Shown here piece after piece: positions 45,342 through 56,379 of a stretch of DNA of 64,000 nucleotides (its first letter is position 1; every line of letters starts with the position of its first letter). The stretch is from Anastrepha obliqua (Eukaryota; Arthropoda; Insecta; Diptera; Tephritidae). The stretch lies in NCBI RefSeq assembly GCF_027943255.1, contig NC_072894.1:62189601-62253600 (forward strand), in the 5' to 3' direction. Below the pieces are notes generated by a model. It was not told the DNA's origin. It was given only the letters and a program-made list of their open reading frames with translations, and did no database searches. The position numbers were made by a program, and so were the translations under genes.

Positions 45342-48135
45342 GATCCGGCTGCAGATTTGGTGTAGTCATCGAGTACATGCTGAAATCCACATTTTTACCC
45401 ACATTTATGATTAGGAGAATAAAAATTCACCAAGTTGCCAGTAGAAATGTGGCCGCAAGTATTTTTAATTAATTTATTGTTAATTGATTTTGCGGGAAAA
45501 ATTTCACTAACCAAGTTTTGAGATAAAATATCGTTCGGTTTACTGCAATAGGTGTAAAGACTTAAAAAAACCGTAGTTGCCATTGCGCGCTTGGCCGCAC
45601 CTCTCCGCAGCCAGGTATAAACAGGTATGATTTCGATATATTTATACATCCATAACGTATATTGATCTGTTATAGATCAAAATATAGCTAATTTTTTTCT
45701 CATTATTATGATATATGGCAACCTAATTAAATCTGGCCGCAAGTTAGGGTTGCCAGCAGTTAAAGATAGGAAAAATTGAAGGTTGAGTGAGAGGAAGCTA
45801 GCGCGTAACATCACTAGTCTAACAAGGATAGCGACATTTTAAGGCTATTGCGCATGCGTCAGATGCTGGTGTTCTCAATCACCAGTTCAAACAATAGCAA
45901 GATCGACCAAAGAAATAAATACTCCAAAAGAATAATCATTCTTTCAAAACTACAAATTTTATAAATACAACAAAAAATTAATATTGATCAAAAGTAAAGC
46001 CAAGGTTACTATGTAAAAAAAAATTAGAAAAGAGGTTGACCCACACACACATCCACACATCCACATTTTTAATTTTTTTAACGGGAAGTTAAAAATTCTA
46101 TTGTGCAAGTACTGTATGAAATAATTTTTGATTTTATTCAAGAAATCAATTATTTTGTACATATAGATTAAACATTCTAGTATATGGAAAATTAAAAAAA
46201 TATATCTTGTAATTCCGTGACTTATTTTTAAAAATCTGAATCATCGGAGCTTTCATTTATACTATCATCGCTGCTATCACTTTCATCGCTGCAAATATCA
46301 GAATTGCCGTCATTATTGGAGGATTTGTTTGCAGAATCACACAGCACACTCTCCACTTGCGTTGGAGTTGAGTCTCCCAAGAACCATGTAGGTTTTAAGA
46401 AACCATTTGATACCAGCCAACCATTATTTTCCGCGCTGAACTTGATACAATTTGGCTCAGTAGCATTTAGCCACATCGAATTAACAAAGATCGTCCGCAA
46501 TAATTTTTGTTTCAAGGATTTCCAGCATGGTGGAATATGGACGTATGGACGTATGGATGGAATAGGACGAAGTTTACATAAATTGTACGGACTTGTCAAC
46601 AAAATTAGGCGCTACTTTATGTCTTGCTCTTCCTGCTTTTCACGCGTATACGGGTTGCGACTATACGGCTGCATTCTTTAACAAAGGGAAAATTCGGCCC
46701 TTTAAAATATTTATGAAGCAACCACATATTCAAGAAGTTTTCGCGTCTTTGACGAATCCTAATGACATCTTTGAAGAAGCAAAAATTGATACAGTTCAAG
46801 AGTTTACGTGCCTTATGTATGGACTTCCAAAGTGCCAAAGTGTGAATGCCGCAAGATTTTTATTATTTAACAAAATGTACGCTTCAAAACAAAATAATGA
46901 AAAATGTATGAAAAGAATTAAAGGTTTCGACTCAACTCATATTCCACCATGCTGGAAATCCTTGAAACAAAAATTATTGCGGACGATCTTTGTTAATTCG
47001 ATGTGGCTAAATGCTACTGAGCCAAATTGTATCAAGTTCAGCGCGGAAAATAATGGTTGGCTGGTATCAAATGGTTTCTTAAAACCTACATGGTTCTTGG
47101 GAGACTCAACTCCAACGCAAGTGGAGAGTGTGCTGTGTGATTCTGCAAACAAATCCTCCAATAATGACGGCAATTCTGATATTTGCAGCGATGAAAGTGA
47201 TAGCAGCGATGATAGTATAAATGAAAGCTCCGATGATTCAGATTTTTAAAAATAAGTCACGGAATTACAAGATATATTTTTTTAATTTTCCATATACTAG
47301 AATGTTTAATCTATATGTACAAAATAATTGATTTCTTGAATAAAATCAAAAATTATTTCATACAGTACTTGCACAATAGAATTTTTAACTTCCCGTTAAA
47401 AAAATTAAAAATGTGGATGTGTGGATGTGTGTGTGGGTCAACCTCTTTTCTAATTTTTTTTTACATAGTAACCTTGGCTTTACTTTTGATCAATATTAAT
47501 TTTTTGTTGTATTTATAAAATTTGTAGTTTTGAAAGAATGATTATTCTTTTGGAGTATTTATTTCTTTGGTCGATCTTGCTATTGTTTGAACTGGTGATT
47601 GAGAACACCAGCATCTGACGCATGCGCAATAGCCTTAAAATGTCGCTATCCTTGTTAGACTAGTGATGTTACGCGCTAGCTTCCTCTCACTCAACCTTCA
47701 ATTTTTCCCATCTTTAACTGCTGGCAACCCTAACTTGCGGCCAGATTTAATTAGGTTGCCATATATCATAATAATGAGAAAAAAATTAGCTATATTTTGA
47801 TCTATAACAGATCAATATACGTTATGGATGTATAAATATATCGAAATCATACCTGTTTATACCTGGCTGCGGAGAGGTGCGGCCAAGCGCGCAATGGCAA
47901 CTACGGTTTTTTTAAGTCTTTACACCTATTGCAGTAAACCGAACGATATTTTATCTCAAAACTTGGTTAGTGAAATTTTTCCCGCAAAATCAATTAACAA
48001 TAAATTAATTAAAAATACTTGCGGCCACATTTCTACTGGCAACTTGGTGAATTTTTATTCTCCTAATCATAAATGTGGGTAAAAATGTGGATTTCAGCAT
48101 GTACTCGATGACTACACCAAATCTGCAGCCGGATC
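45342..48135. repeat. Inner hairpin 2: nearly perfect 1,198-bp inverted repeat
   Basis: Arms 45342-46539 and 46938-48135 pair with a constant coordinate sum of 93477, so there is no net length difference along 1.2 kb. I saw only an occasional mismatch, for example near 45770/47707. The loop is 398 bp (46540-46937). The right arm plus loop carries the open frame at 46593-47249; the left arm repeats its last 100 codons in reverse. Confidence 0.92.
46593..47249 (+). CDS. Unfamiliar protein fragment, 5'-truncated, inside foldback
   Basis: An open frame of 218 codons without a normal ATG at its upstream end (the first codon used is TTG). It is probably cut off where the hairpin arms meet, so the N-terminal part of the original protein is missing. 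The translation has HAYTGCDYTAAFFNKGKIRP, a GCDxTxAFFxKGK pattern that I recall from uncharacterised, transposon-associated animal proteins, though I cannot name the family. Further on are HIPPCWKSLKQKLLRTIFVN and a very acidic Ser/Asp C-terminus (SDESDSSDDSINESSDDSDF). It spans loop and right arm; its last 100 codons recur in the left arm (46228-46538, minus). Function unknown. Confidence 0.5.
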   Translation: MSTKLGATLCLALPAFHAYTGCDYTAAFFNKGKIRPFKIFMKQPHIQEVFASLTNPNDIFEEAKIDTVQEFTCLMYGLPKCQSVNAARFLLFNKMYASKQNNEKCMKRIKGFDSTHIPPCWKSLKQKLLRTIFVNSMWLNATEPNCIKFSAENNGWLVSNGFLKPTWFLGDSTPTQVESVLCDSANKSSNNDGNSDICSDESDSSDDSINESSDDSDF

Positions 48136-48330
48136 CCGTACTATAAGTGTAAGTGCATATAATTTTAAATTGTTCGTAAATGTTGTTACTTGATTGTATT
48201 CAAAAGACAAGTAGTGATCCTTAGAATTAGTGAAAACAAGGCTTTTGGGGGCGATGTAGACTATTACTCTATTACTACTTTACTACGAATTTGACAATTG
48301 AGCGACGTCAATATACTAAATATAAGCATA

Positions 48331-49868
48331 GATGCTTTCCATTTAAATTCAACCGGGCTATTCGGGTCATGTTCTTCGATTTCGATGTAACTTAAATATG
48401 TTGCTCTCTGGTCAAAATAATGAGACACGTATTTTTTTGTTCGCCCGAAAAAATTTTTTTTCAAGAGTTATCGGCAATTTTGTTTTTCGCCTCAAACTCG
48501 ATTTTTTTTAATTATATAAGAAATTTTTTTTTTTAAATGCCCATAACTTAGTCAAAAATGAACCGATTTTAATAATTTTGGGTTCAAAATGATCGTAATT
48601 ACATACACAAGCGACTTCATGTAGAAACAATTGCAAAAAAGTAGTTGAAATTTTTTTATTTAGCAAAAAAGAAAAAAAGATGAAATTTTTTCGAAATTCA
48701 ATATTTCAAAAAGCGTATTTTTTTTTTTTTTATAACTTTTTCCAAATCAAAAGGACATCTCAAACTTTAATTGAGCTGCATGCCTAGTAGCTAAAATGAG
48801 TTGTTTTTGAGTAATGAATTTTTGAATAAACACCCTGTTTCGCACTTTTTGTTTTTCGCAAAATAAAAAATTTTCAACTACTTTTTTGCAACTATTTCTA
48901 TATGAAATCGCTCGTGTAAGTAATGACGATCATTTTGAACCCAAAATTATTAAAATCGGTTCATTTTTGACTAAGTTATGAGCATTTAAAAAAAAAAAAA
49001 TCTTATATTATTAAAAAAAATCGATTTTGAGCCGAAAAACAAAATTGCCGATAAAGCTAGAAAAAAATTTTTTTTGGGCGAAAAAAAAAATACGTGTCTC
49101 ATTATTTTGACCAGAGAGCAACATATTTGAGTTACATCGAAATCGAAGAACATGTCCCGAAAAGCCCTTTTGAATTGAAATGGAAAGAATCTATATAAGA
49201 AATTTTTTTTTTAATTGCTCATAGCTTAGTCAAAAATAAGCCGATTTGAATGATTCTGGGTTCAAAATAATCGTAATTACTTACATAAGCGATTTCATGG
49301 AGAAACAATTGCAAAAAAGTAGTTGAAAATTTTTTATTTTGCGAAAAACAAAAAGTGCGAAACAGGGTGTTTACTCAAAAATTCATTACTCAAAAACAAC
49401 TCATTTTAGCTACTAGGCATGCAGCTCAATTAAAGTTTGAGATGTCCTTTTGATTTGGAAAAAGTTATAAAAAAAAAAAAATACACTTTTTGAAATATTG
49501 AATTTCGAAAAAATTTCAATTTTTTTTCTTTTTTGCTAAATAAAAAAATTTCAACTACTTTTTTGCAATTGTTTCTACATGAAGTCGCTTGTGTATGTAA
49601 TTACGATCATTTTGAACCCAAAATTATTAAAATCGGTTCATTTTTGACTAAGTTATGGGCATTTAAAAAAAAAATTTTCTTATATAATTAAAAAAAATCG
49701 AGTTTGAGGCGAAAAACAAAATTGCCGATAACTCTTGAAAAAAAATTTTTTCGGGCGAACAAAAAAATACGTGTCTCTTTATTTTGACCAGAGAGCAACA
49801 TATTTAAGTTACATCGAAATCGAAGAACATGACCCGAATAGCCCGGTTGAATTTAAATGGAAAGCATC
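48331..49868 (-). repeat. Foldback terminal repeat, right (about 1.5 kb)
   Basis: Inverted copy of the left terminal repeat, with the same four alternating stretches. It ends GGAAAGCATC at 49868. Its outer arm is more complete than the left one and includes AATTCAACCGGGCTATTCGG in reverse. Confidence 0.85.
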
Positions 49869-50024
49869 CATAATAAACGAACGTAAATTTATGCATGAAG
49901 TGTGCATGATTTGATCTACGGTGGCGCGCAGAACTGGCTAAATGTTTGCTATATTTATGCAATTTCGATTGCTGTAGAGTAATTTTTCACAATAATGCTA
50001 TGAAATTTGATTAAGAAATAAAAC

Positions 50025-50330
50025 GTATTAGTTCAAGGTTACAAAAGGGACGTTTGGTGACGTGTGAGATGCTTGTTGAACGGCAGAAAAGAAAAGGTTT
50101 TCGTAAAACACAGTCACTGGCGATGAAAAATGGATCTATTAAACCATCTGCAGCCATCACTGGCGGTCGTTACCGACTGCAGTTAATGCGTTTGAATCGA
50201 GCTCTCAAAGAAAAGCGGCCGGAATGGGGCGGTAGACATGACAAAATGATTTTGCTGCATGACAACGCCCGGCCACTCGTTACCAAATCGGTCCAGAAAT
50301 ATTTTTTTCCACTTGTAAACAATTTTCGCG
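50025..50330 (+). mobile_element. Mariner remnant, internally deleted
   Basis: The translation MLVERQKRKGFRKTQSLAMK, YRLQLMRLNRALKEKRPEWG and MILLHDNARPLVTKSVQKYF holds the second catalytic region (LHDNARPH with H changed to L). The segment between the first D block and LMRLNRAL is shortened. It is close to the intact DD34D transposase at 59049-60095 in wording. Confidence 0.7.
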
Positions 50331-50429
50331 ATATGTTTCAGGTCGCCGTCTTGCTGAAATATAATCTCTTCTGATCACTAAATCCGACAAATTGCTATGT
50401 GAGATATTCAAATAGTCTTACTTTTTCAT

Positions 50430-50950
50430 TTTCACGTGAAGCAGCCCCACACCATAATGCTACCACCGCCATGCTTCATCATTTGCTTTACTTCATGCGT
50501 TTGCAACTTTTCACGCGGTCGGCGCCAGTAGTATGGCTTCACATCTGACTGAAAACGGTTAATAGAGATTTCATTAGAGAATATCACTCTTTTCCAGTCA
50601 TCAGCACTCCAGTGTTTGTACTTATCGCAGAATTTAAACCTCGCTTTCACGTTTTATGTCAGATAATGCTGGCTTTTGTGCCTTGGCCACCACCTCTATT
50701 CCGATTTTTTAAGTGCTTTGCGTGCCGATTTTTTAATCTTTGTGCGACTTCTTTTGGTGATTTAGCTACTTGTCCGAAATTAGATTGGGGAGGCTTTTTG
50801 TAAATTTTGGAGCCTTTATGTTCCGTCGTTTAAGTACGGTTTGATAGCAAATTTCCAAATGTTGTGCTATTTCCCACGATGAGCGACAATTTTCAGATAA
50901 AGGAACAATTTCATCTTCCGCCTTTCTATCATTCTTCCTCATTTCGATCA
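50430..50950 (-). mobile_element. Tc1-like remnant
   Basis: The minus strand starts MRKNDRKAEDEIVPLSENCR then SSWEIAQHLEICYQTVLKR, a paired-like helix-turn-helix. A second frame gives HWSADDWKRVIFSNEISINR, FQSDVKPYYWRRP, GGGSIMVWGCF, the first catalytic region of Tc1 (VIFSDE with D changed to N). It breaks off at 50430 and carries stops between frames. Confidence 0.8.
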
Positions 50951-50974
50951 ATATATAAAAACAATATATATAAA

Positions 50975-51179
50975 CAATAAAAACATAGCGCAGCGAATAA
51001 AGATCCAGCGGCTACGTTGGCTGGGCCATGTCGTCCGAATGGATACAAACGCGAGAACTCTGAAAGTACTATATTCGATGCGGTACCAGCTGGTGGTAGT
51101 AGAGTAAGAGGAAGACCTCCTCTGCATTGGAAATATCAGATATAGAAGGACTGGTCTTCACTTGGTGTGCCCAACTAGC
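50975..51179 (+). mobile_element. Non-LTR retrotransposon C-terminal scrap
   Basis: The frame reads RIQRLRWLGHVVRMDTNART, the conserved C-terminal QRLRWxGHVxRM motif of RTE-like and related elements, followed by a broken RGRPP-like stretch (AGAGGAAGACCTCC). It directly abuts a Tc1 scrap. Confidence 0.65.
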
Positions 51180-51335
51180 GCTGGTTAGCACTAGAAAGAA
51201 ACGACTGCCGTGTTTTGTTCAACTCGGCCAAAATCGCGTAAGCGGTTATCGCGCCAATCAAAAAGAAGAAGATACAGAAGTCAGAAATAGCAAAATTTTA
51301 GATTTACATCGCAGAATATGGGGCAGGTGTAATGT
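51180..51335 (+). mobile_element. Tc1-like scrap, same family as 23424-24986
   Basis: Shares KKRLPCFVQLGQNRVSGYRA with the N-terminal part of the full-length copy (DNA words AACTCGGCCAAAATCG and GGTTATCGCGCCAAT). The terminal repeats are absent. Confidence 0.7.
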
Positions 51336-52669
51336 ATTTGCTTAACTTAGAAACACTGTATGTGTTCGCAACTTCATAAGGCATCTTGTTATAGAATTAT
51401 TTTTGAATTTATACATAAATAATATCAAAGATGTCAAGCACTTAAAAATGTGATTCACTCACTAAATTGAATTCTTTATATTAATGCTAATGCATATTAT
51501 GTTTGCAGCGCTCTGAGTGATTGTGTAGTTATGTACGAATTAAGTCACTTAATAAGCCTTTGATTCGACGCTTTCTGCTCTCTGGTAGCTACTTTCACCT
51601 TTGCTAATCGAAACAAATTGTTATCCATTGCTTTAAGACGAGTATATTAACTTCATCCCGTCATGCAATCTGTCAATAGCTCTTTGCGATTTTCTTTTTT
51701 TTTTTTATTATGTTCTCTCTCTTATGGTTAACGACCGATCATCGCAATAACGCGGGTGTTTATCATAGTTAAAAATGGGGAACTTAAAAGTAAAATCTTA
51801 GATTAATTTAAAAGTGTGGAAATCAATAAAGTAATTTAATATTTAAAGCAGCCGATCTAATAGTGTTTTATTAATATGCAAATACCCCAACAGCTACGCC
51901 AGGGTTGCAAATTTTTTCGATTTGTAGGATCCCGGTACTTAAATATTCACTACTCTGTTATAACTTAATTCGAAGAAAATGCATCAATATTGCTTGGGAA
52001 AGCGCCTACTGCAAGTATTTAATAAATAAATGAATTTGAAATTTATTTTTTTATTTATTTATTTCATTAGTAACAAAAAAAAAGAAATTAGTTAAATACA
52101 TAGGCAGTTAATCATAGTAATGATGTACACACAGTCCCTCACACCTTATTTGATACAGGCTTTTTTATAGAGCTATAGAACGCTCATAATATAATATTTT
52201 GCGCAATTGCAAGAACAGAGTATGCAGATATTTTATTTGTTTTGTTTTATTTCATTTCTCATCATAAAATACAAAAAAAGCGTTTCCACTCTTTTCATTT
52301 TACCTAATAAAGCAATGTCGAAAAAATATCGATGCAAAAAACGAAAAAAGTAAACAAATGTACATAATTTGTGGTTGAAATAAGTTCATATACATAAGTA
52401 TTTTTTAATCTCGTACAATTTCGGCCGAATAAGTGGAACGTAGTCGGCTTTAACACGTAGTCATTCATGTTAAAAAAATTAAGTAAGCCAGGGCAACTTT
52501 TAACAACAGAGGCATATATTTATGTATATTCAAGTATCCTTTTTGATATTAAAAATAAAACATGAGCAAAAACAAATAGAACATGAACAAACGTATTCAT
52601 ACGAGGTTGGCTTTTCATATTTTGTGCCTTTGCAAAACTACATGCAAAGTTTATCAAAACGTTTGGTAT

Positions 52670-52816
52670 TTTTTAGCTAAAACTTACATAGATCGTTTTC
52701 GCTTACGAGCTTTATTTGTTGTGACATATGACGAGATTGAGATTTTTAGCTAAAACTTACATAGATCGTTTTCGCTTACGAGCTTTATTTGTTGTGACAT
52801 ATGACGAGATTGAGAT
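52670..52816 (+). repeat. Perfect 73-bp tandem duplication
   Basis: Two adjacent identical copies begin TTTTAGCTAAAACTTACATA at 52671 and 52744 and end at GACGAGATTGAGA. The duplication sits at the start of a decayed mariner and keeps the same reading frame shifted by one base (73 is not a multiple of 3). Confidence 0.9.
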
Positions 52817-53480
52817 TTCCCTGGGTATTATTGGGACCACACATACATTTTATATTGCAAGAAAATTTGGCAGTCAAGAGATGTTTTCGTTGCACTCATG
52901 TCGATTGGTGTAAGGATATGTTGAAGAAATTCAACCGTAGTGGTTCAAAGCGCGTCTATGATATTGTAAGTAACAAATATTGGATCTATGCATATGAGCC
53001 AGAAACTAACAGCAATTGACAGTACGGGTATTCTAAACTGAGCTAAATCCAACAGAAGTTGCTTGTACCTCAAAGCAAATGCTTGCCTGTTTTTTCGGAA
53101 AATCTGGTAATGTAGCAACTTTAGCAAATACGAATCATCCTTCACCAATCCAATGTGAGCTCTAACGCATCGGCTCACACTCAGAGAGTTTTTGAGCACT
53201 CAAAAGATCAAATTAATGGGTTGCCTGAATTACTGATTTGGGGACCAATGGTTTCTTTTTGCACCCGAGCATCAAAAATAAAATACGAAGTCAACGTTTT
53301 TCAACGCCCTAAGAAGCAGTTGAAGCTTTTAAACAACTTATTTTGGAGTTATCCTCTTTTGAGTGGTAAATGTGCTTTGCAAATTGATTCAAGCGAGTAC
53401 AGAGGTATATCGACTTCCAAGGAAAATATTTTGAAAAACAATAAAGCGATTTTCATTATAAGTTTACCGTGTTTCCATTA
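52690..53480 (+). mobile_element. Decayed mariner
   Basis: Pieces in order: VDWCKDMLKKFNRSGSKRVY and IVSNKYWIYAYEPETNSN (first catalytic block, TGDETW lost), TSKQMLACFFGKSGNVATLA, FLHPSIKNKIRSQRFSTP (third region) and FQGKYFEKQ at the C-terminus. Several stops and deletions make it inactive. The second catalytic region is largely missing. Confidence 0.75.
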
Positions 53481-53999
53481 TTGGGTGCAAAATATTAAGG
53501 GGGAAGTCTACTGTGACAAGGGAAAAAACAGGCTTATTTTCCGGATTTTATTTCTAACAAAATATTGCTCGTACATAAAATCTATTTAAACTCTTATCTT
53601 TATTATATATTTAAGTTTTCGAAAAAAAAATTTTAAGTCAAAATATTCAAAATGGCCGCTGTGACACTTCTGCAAGCGCAGGTCCGCTTTTCTTAGGTGC
53701 CTAAACGGTGTACATGAAATCTTACGTTTCGGTGATCTAAAACAAAAAAACAAAATATTGTTATCATATACATAGTATTGACTCTCGTCTGACGTAGGAT
53801 TATGTCGATAAAAAATTTTGGCGTTGAAAAAAAAATTCTTGAAATTTTTTTCTTTTTTTTTGCCTAAAATTGATGTTACTATTGTTTATAACAATTTAAC
53901 AAATAACGATATCAAAAAAATCCTATGTCAGACGAGAGACACTATTACAGAGAATATATAATTAAATTTTTAAGCTGATTCATTTATCAGAACTCGAGA

Positions 54000-54464
54000 G
54001 CATGAATTGAAGAGGATCACATGGACGACATTTGGTTTCAACAGGACGGTGCAACTTGTCACACTGCCAAAGTTACATTCGAACTTTTGGCTACCGTTTT
54101 TGAATCCCGATATCAATTGGCCGCCTCGGAGCTGTGATTTAAGTTCGTAGGACTATTTTTTGTGGGGAGCCGTTAAGGACAAATGCTATGCGAACCATCC
54201 AGAGACGATTGATACTTTAAAACACGAAATCGAAGTTGCTATGCATGAAATTGGAGCCCAAACAATCGAAAATGTGCTTAAAAAGTGGGTTGATCGAATG
54301 GCCTACTGTAAAGCCAGTCGTGGCAGTCATTTGAACGATATTGTTGTTCATTCATAAATGACAATGTTCAATCAATCTTCAAAATAAAAAACAAGTTTGA
54401 AAAAATATTGATGAGTTTTTTTTTATAGCCGATTTAAAAAGCAAATTTTACATGGCCCACCCTA
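54000..54464 (+). mobile_element. Mariner 3' half
   Basis: Frames give WTTFGFNRTVQLVTLPK (shifted second block), DINWPPRSCDLSS then DYFLWGAVKDKCYANHPETI, and EIGAQTIENVLKKWVDRMAY. It ends with CATGGCCCACCCTATA, a terminal repeat end also seen near 18765. The N-terminal half is missing. Confidence 0.8.
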
Positions 54465-54466
54465 TA

Positions 54467-55594
54467 TATTGCGTTGGGTAAGAAGACCATAAGGTTTTTA
54501 CATTTTCTCTTATTTTACAACCATTTGTTTGTTGTTTGTCAAACGATCGGAATTTGAAGGGAAAATTCGGTAGAACTCTTTTCTGCTCTACAAAACTATG
54601 TTAATTGTATTTTTGAGTTATTTAATTTTTATTAGTTGTGAAGCTTAGAAATGGAATACCCAGGGGGCAAAAATTATCATTTCCGACACTTGGTCTTCTT
54701 TGCTCATGCTTTGCTCACAGCATGAGAATGGTTTACACAGTTCAAAAATGGGGACTTGGACACATCTCGCAGCGCAAGGCCTTGTGAATTCGATGAAGAA
54801 GGAGAACAGTCACCAAACCAGTCGTGAACCGGCGGAAAAAACGAACTATAATCATAAAATGATTCTCAATTACTTTCATTTAATGGGATGTACTGAAAAA
54901 TTGGATGTCTCACGAGCTCAAAAAAAGTCGCCTTAAAATTGCTTCTCAACATCTCACCCACCATCAAGCAACACGCAGTCATAAACAGTGCTTTTTGTAC
55001 CGAATCATCACGGGAGATGCGCAATGGTGCCTACACATCAATACGAAGCAAAGAAAGAAGCGGATGGCTCCAGGAGATATGCTAAAGCCGAGAGTCAAGC
55101 CGGATCTTGATCTAAAGCAGATCATGATATGTGTTTGGTGGGACTGGGGGCATGGTGAACTGAAAATACTCGGAAAGAATGCCACGGTCAATAAAGAGCT
55201 GTACATTGACCAGCTACACCGCGCGAATGAGGTTATTCGACTGAAAAGACCTGATCGACATGGTCGAACCATACTCCTTCACCACAACACCAGGCCCCAT
55301 GTTGAACAAGTCGTCACTGCCGCTCTTTAGCATCCGCCGGACCTTGCACCGACCGACTACCACCTTTTTCGCTCCCTGCCAAACCATATGAAGGGCGTTA
55401 CCTTCGATAGCAAAGAGGTCCTTAAAAACTGGTTGAACAACTTCTTTGACACCAGGTGATCGAGAGGTAGGAAGAGTTTGTAAACAGCAACAGCGAGTAC
55501 ATAATTGATTAATTGAGTTATTGATATAATTATTGTTTTTTGTCTAAATAAAAGGCTTCGGTAAAACGCTACGAACTTATTCCTCAACCCAATA
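54467..55594 (+). mobile_element. Full-length dead mariner
   Basis: Similar termini at both ends (TATTGCGTTGGGTAAGAAGA on the left; reversed TATTGGGTTGAGGAATAAG on the right). Inside: KKSRLKIASQHLTHHQATRS, FLYRIITGDAQWCLHINTKQ (first D, ETW changed to AQW), MICVWWDWGHGELKILGKNA, ILLHHNTRPHVEQVVTAAL (second D changed to N), LHPPDLAPTDYHLFRSLPNH-like sequence and WLNNFF. The changed catalytic residues and stops show it is dead. Confidence 0.8.
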
Positions 55595-56379
55595 CATACA
55601 TACTAGTATATTCAGAATATACAGAATATATTCCAACTCCAGTGTTATCAGGCAGATACATTGATATGTATATATGTATATACATATACTAGCAAACCCG
55701 GCCCCCTTCGCTGGGCACACTAAAATAGAATAGATATGGTTTAGAACAGAAAATATATGGTTTTCATATTATTTATTTCTTTATTCTTTATTCAAGTGCT
55801 TTGTTTTTGAGTAAATATAAAATATAAATTGAAAATCAGGAAGAAGGAAAATTGTTTTTAAATTTCAAATCAACGCATATGAATAAACAATCGTCTTTTT
55901 TCCTGATCATCCATGCATTTTTCGTTTCAATTTATATGTTTTATTAAGCATTGGAGCTTTTTTAACCATTATCCATTTATATTTTTCAAAAAAAAAAAAC
56001 GAAAAAAATTGTTTTTACCACGAACACATAATTTCATTCGGATTTCACATTAAATTCTCAAATTTCGTAAGAAATTATTCACTGTTCCAAAATCCATTCC
56101 AAAAAAATTCACAAACAATTTTTACATGTTGCACTTACGTTTTTTCCTTATGGCATCCAAATCAGAAAGAAATATTGACACATTGTAACTCACACTCTCA
56201 ATTTGACAGTTCAGTTCCGCCCCAAGCGTTAAAAAAGTAAGCAACATTATGGCTGGCTGAAAAAAACGCCGTACCCGTTGCCACTGCTCCGAATTACAAC
56301 CAAACTTTACGAAACCCATTTTCAATACTTACTTAACAATGTGTGTAAGTTTGGTTTAATTCGGTTCAAAGACACAACG

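Larger units (their letters stand above)
41941..49868. mobile_element. Large foldback element with nested hairpins, 7.9 kb
   Basis: Both ends carry GATGCTTTCC as the outermost inverted bases. The terminal inverted repeats are about 1.5 kb each (41941-43440 and 48331-49868). They are true inverted copies of one another because both carry the same unusual inner junction (GATTCTTTCC at 42582, and its reverse at 49182). The interior holds two more hairpins (43525-45231 and 45342-48135). No transposase motif was recognised and no clear target duplication is visible. A solo arm occurs at 19270-19753. The class is unknown. Confidence 0.85.

Noticed and set aside
45395..45649. Frame MYKYIEIIPVYTW, also at 47828-48082
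   Set aside because: It exists twice only because it lies in the palindrome arms; no domain or neighbouring coding evidence.
46228..46602. Minus-strand open frame of 124 codons
   Set aside because: It is the left hairpin arm repeating the end of the frame at 46593-47249; its first codons come from the loop and do not form a separate gene.
41941..49868. Polinton or LTR retrotransposon
   Set aside because: No integrase, polymerase, capsid, gag or LTR-like direct repeats were seen; the ends are inverted.
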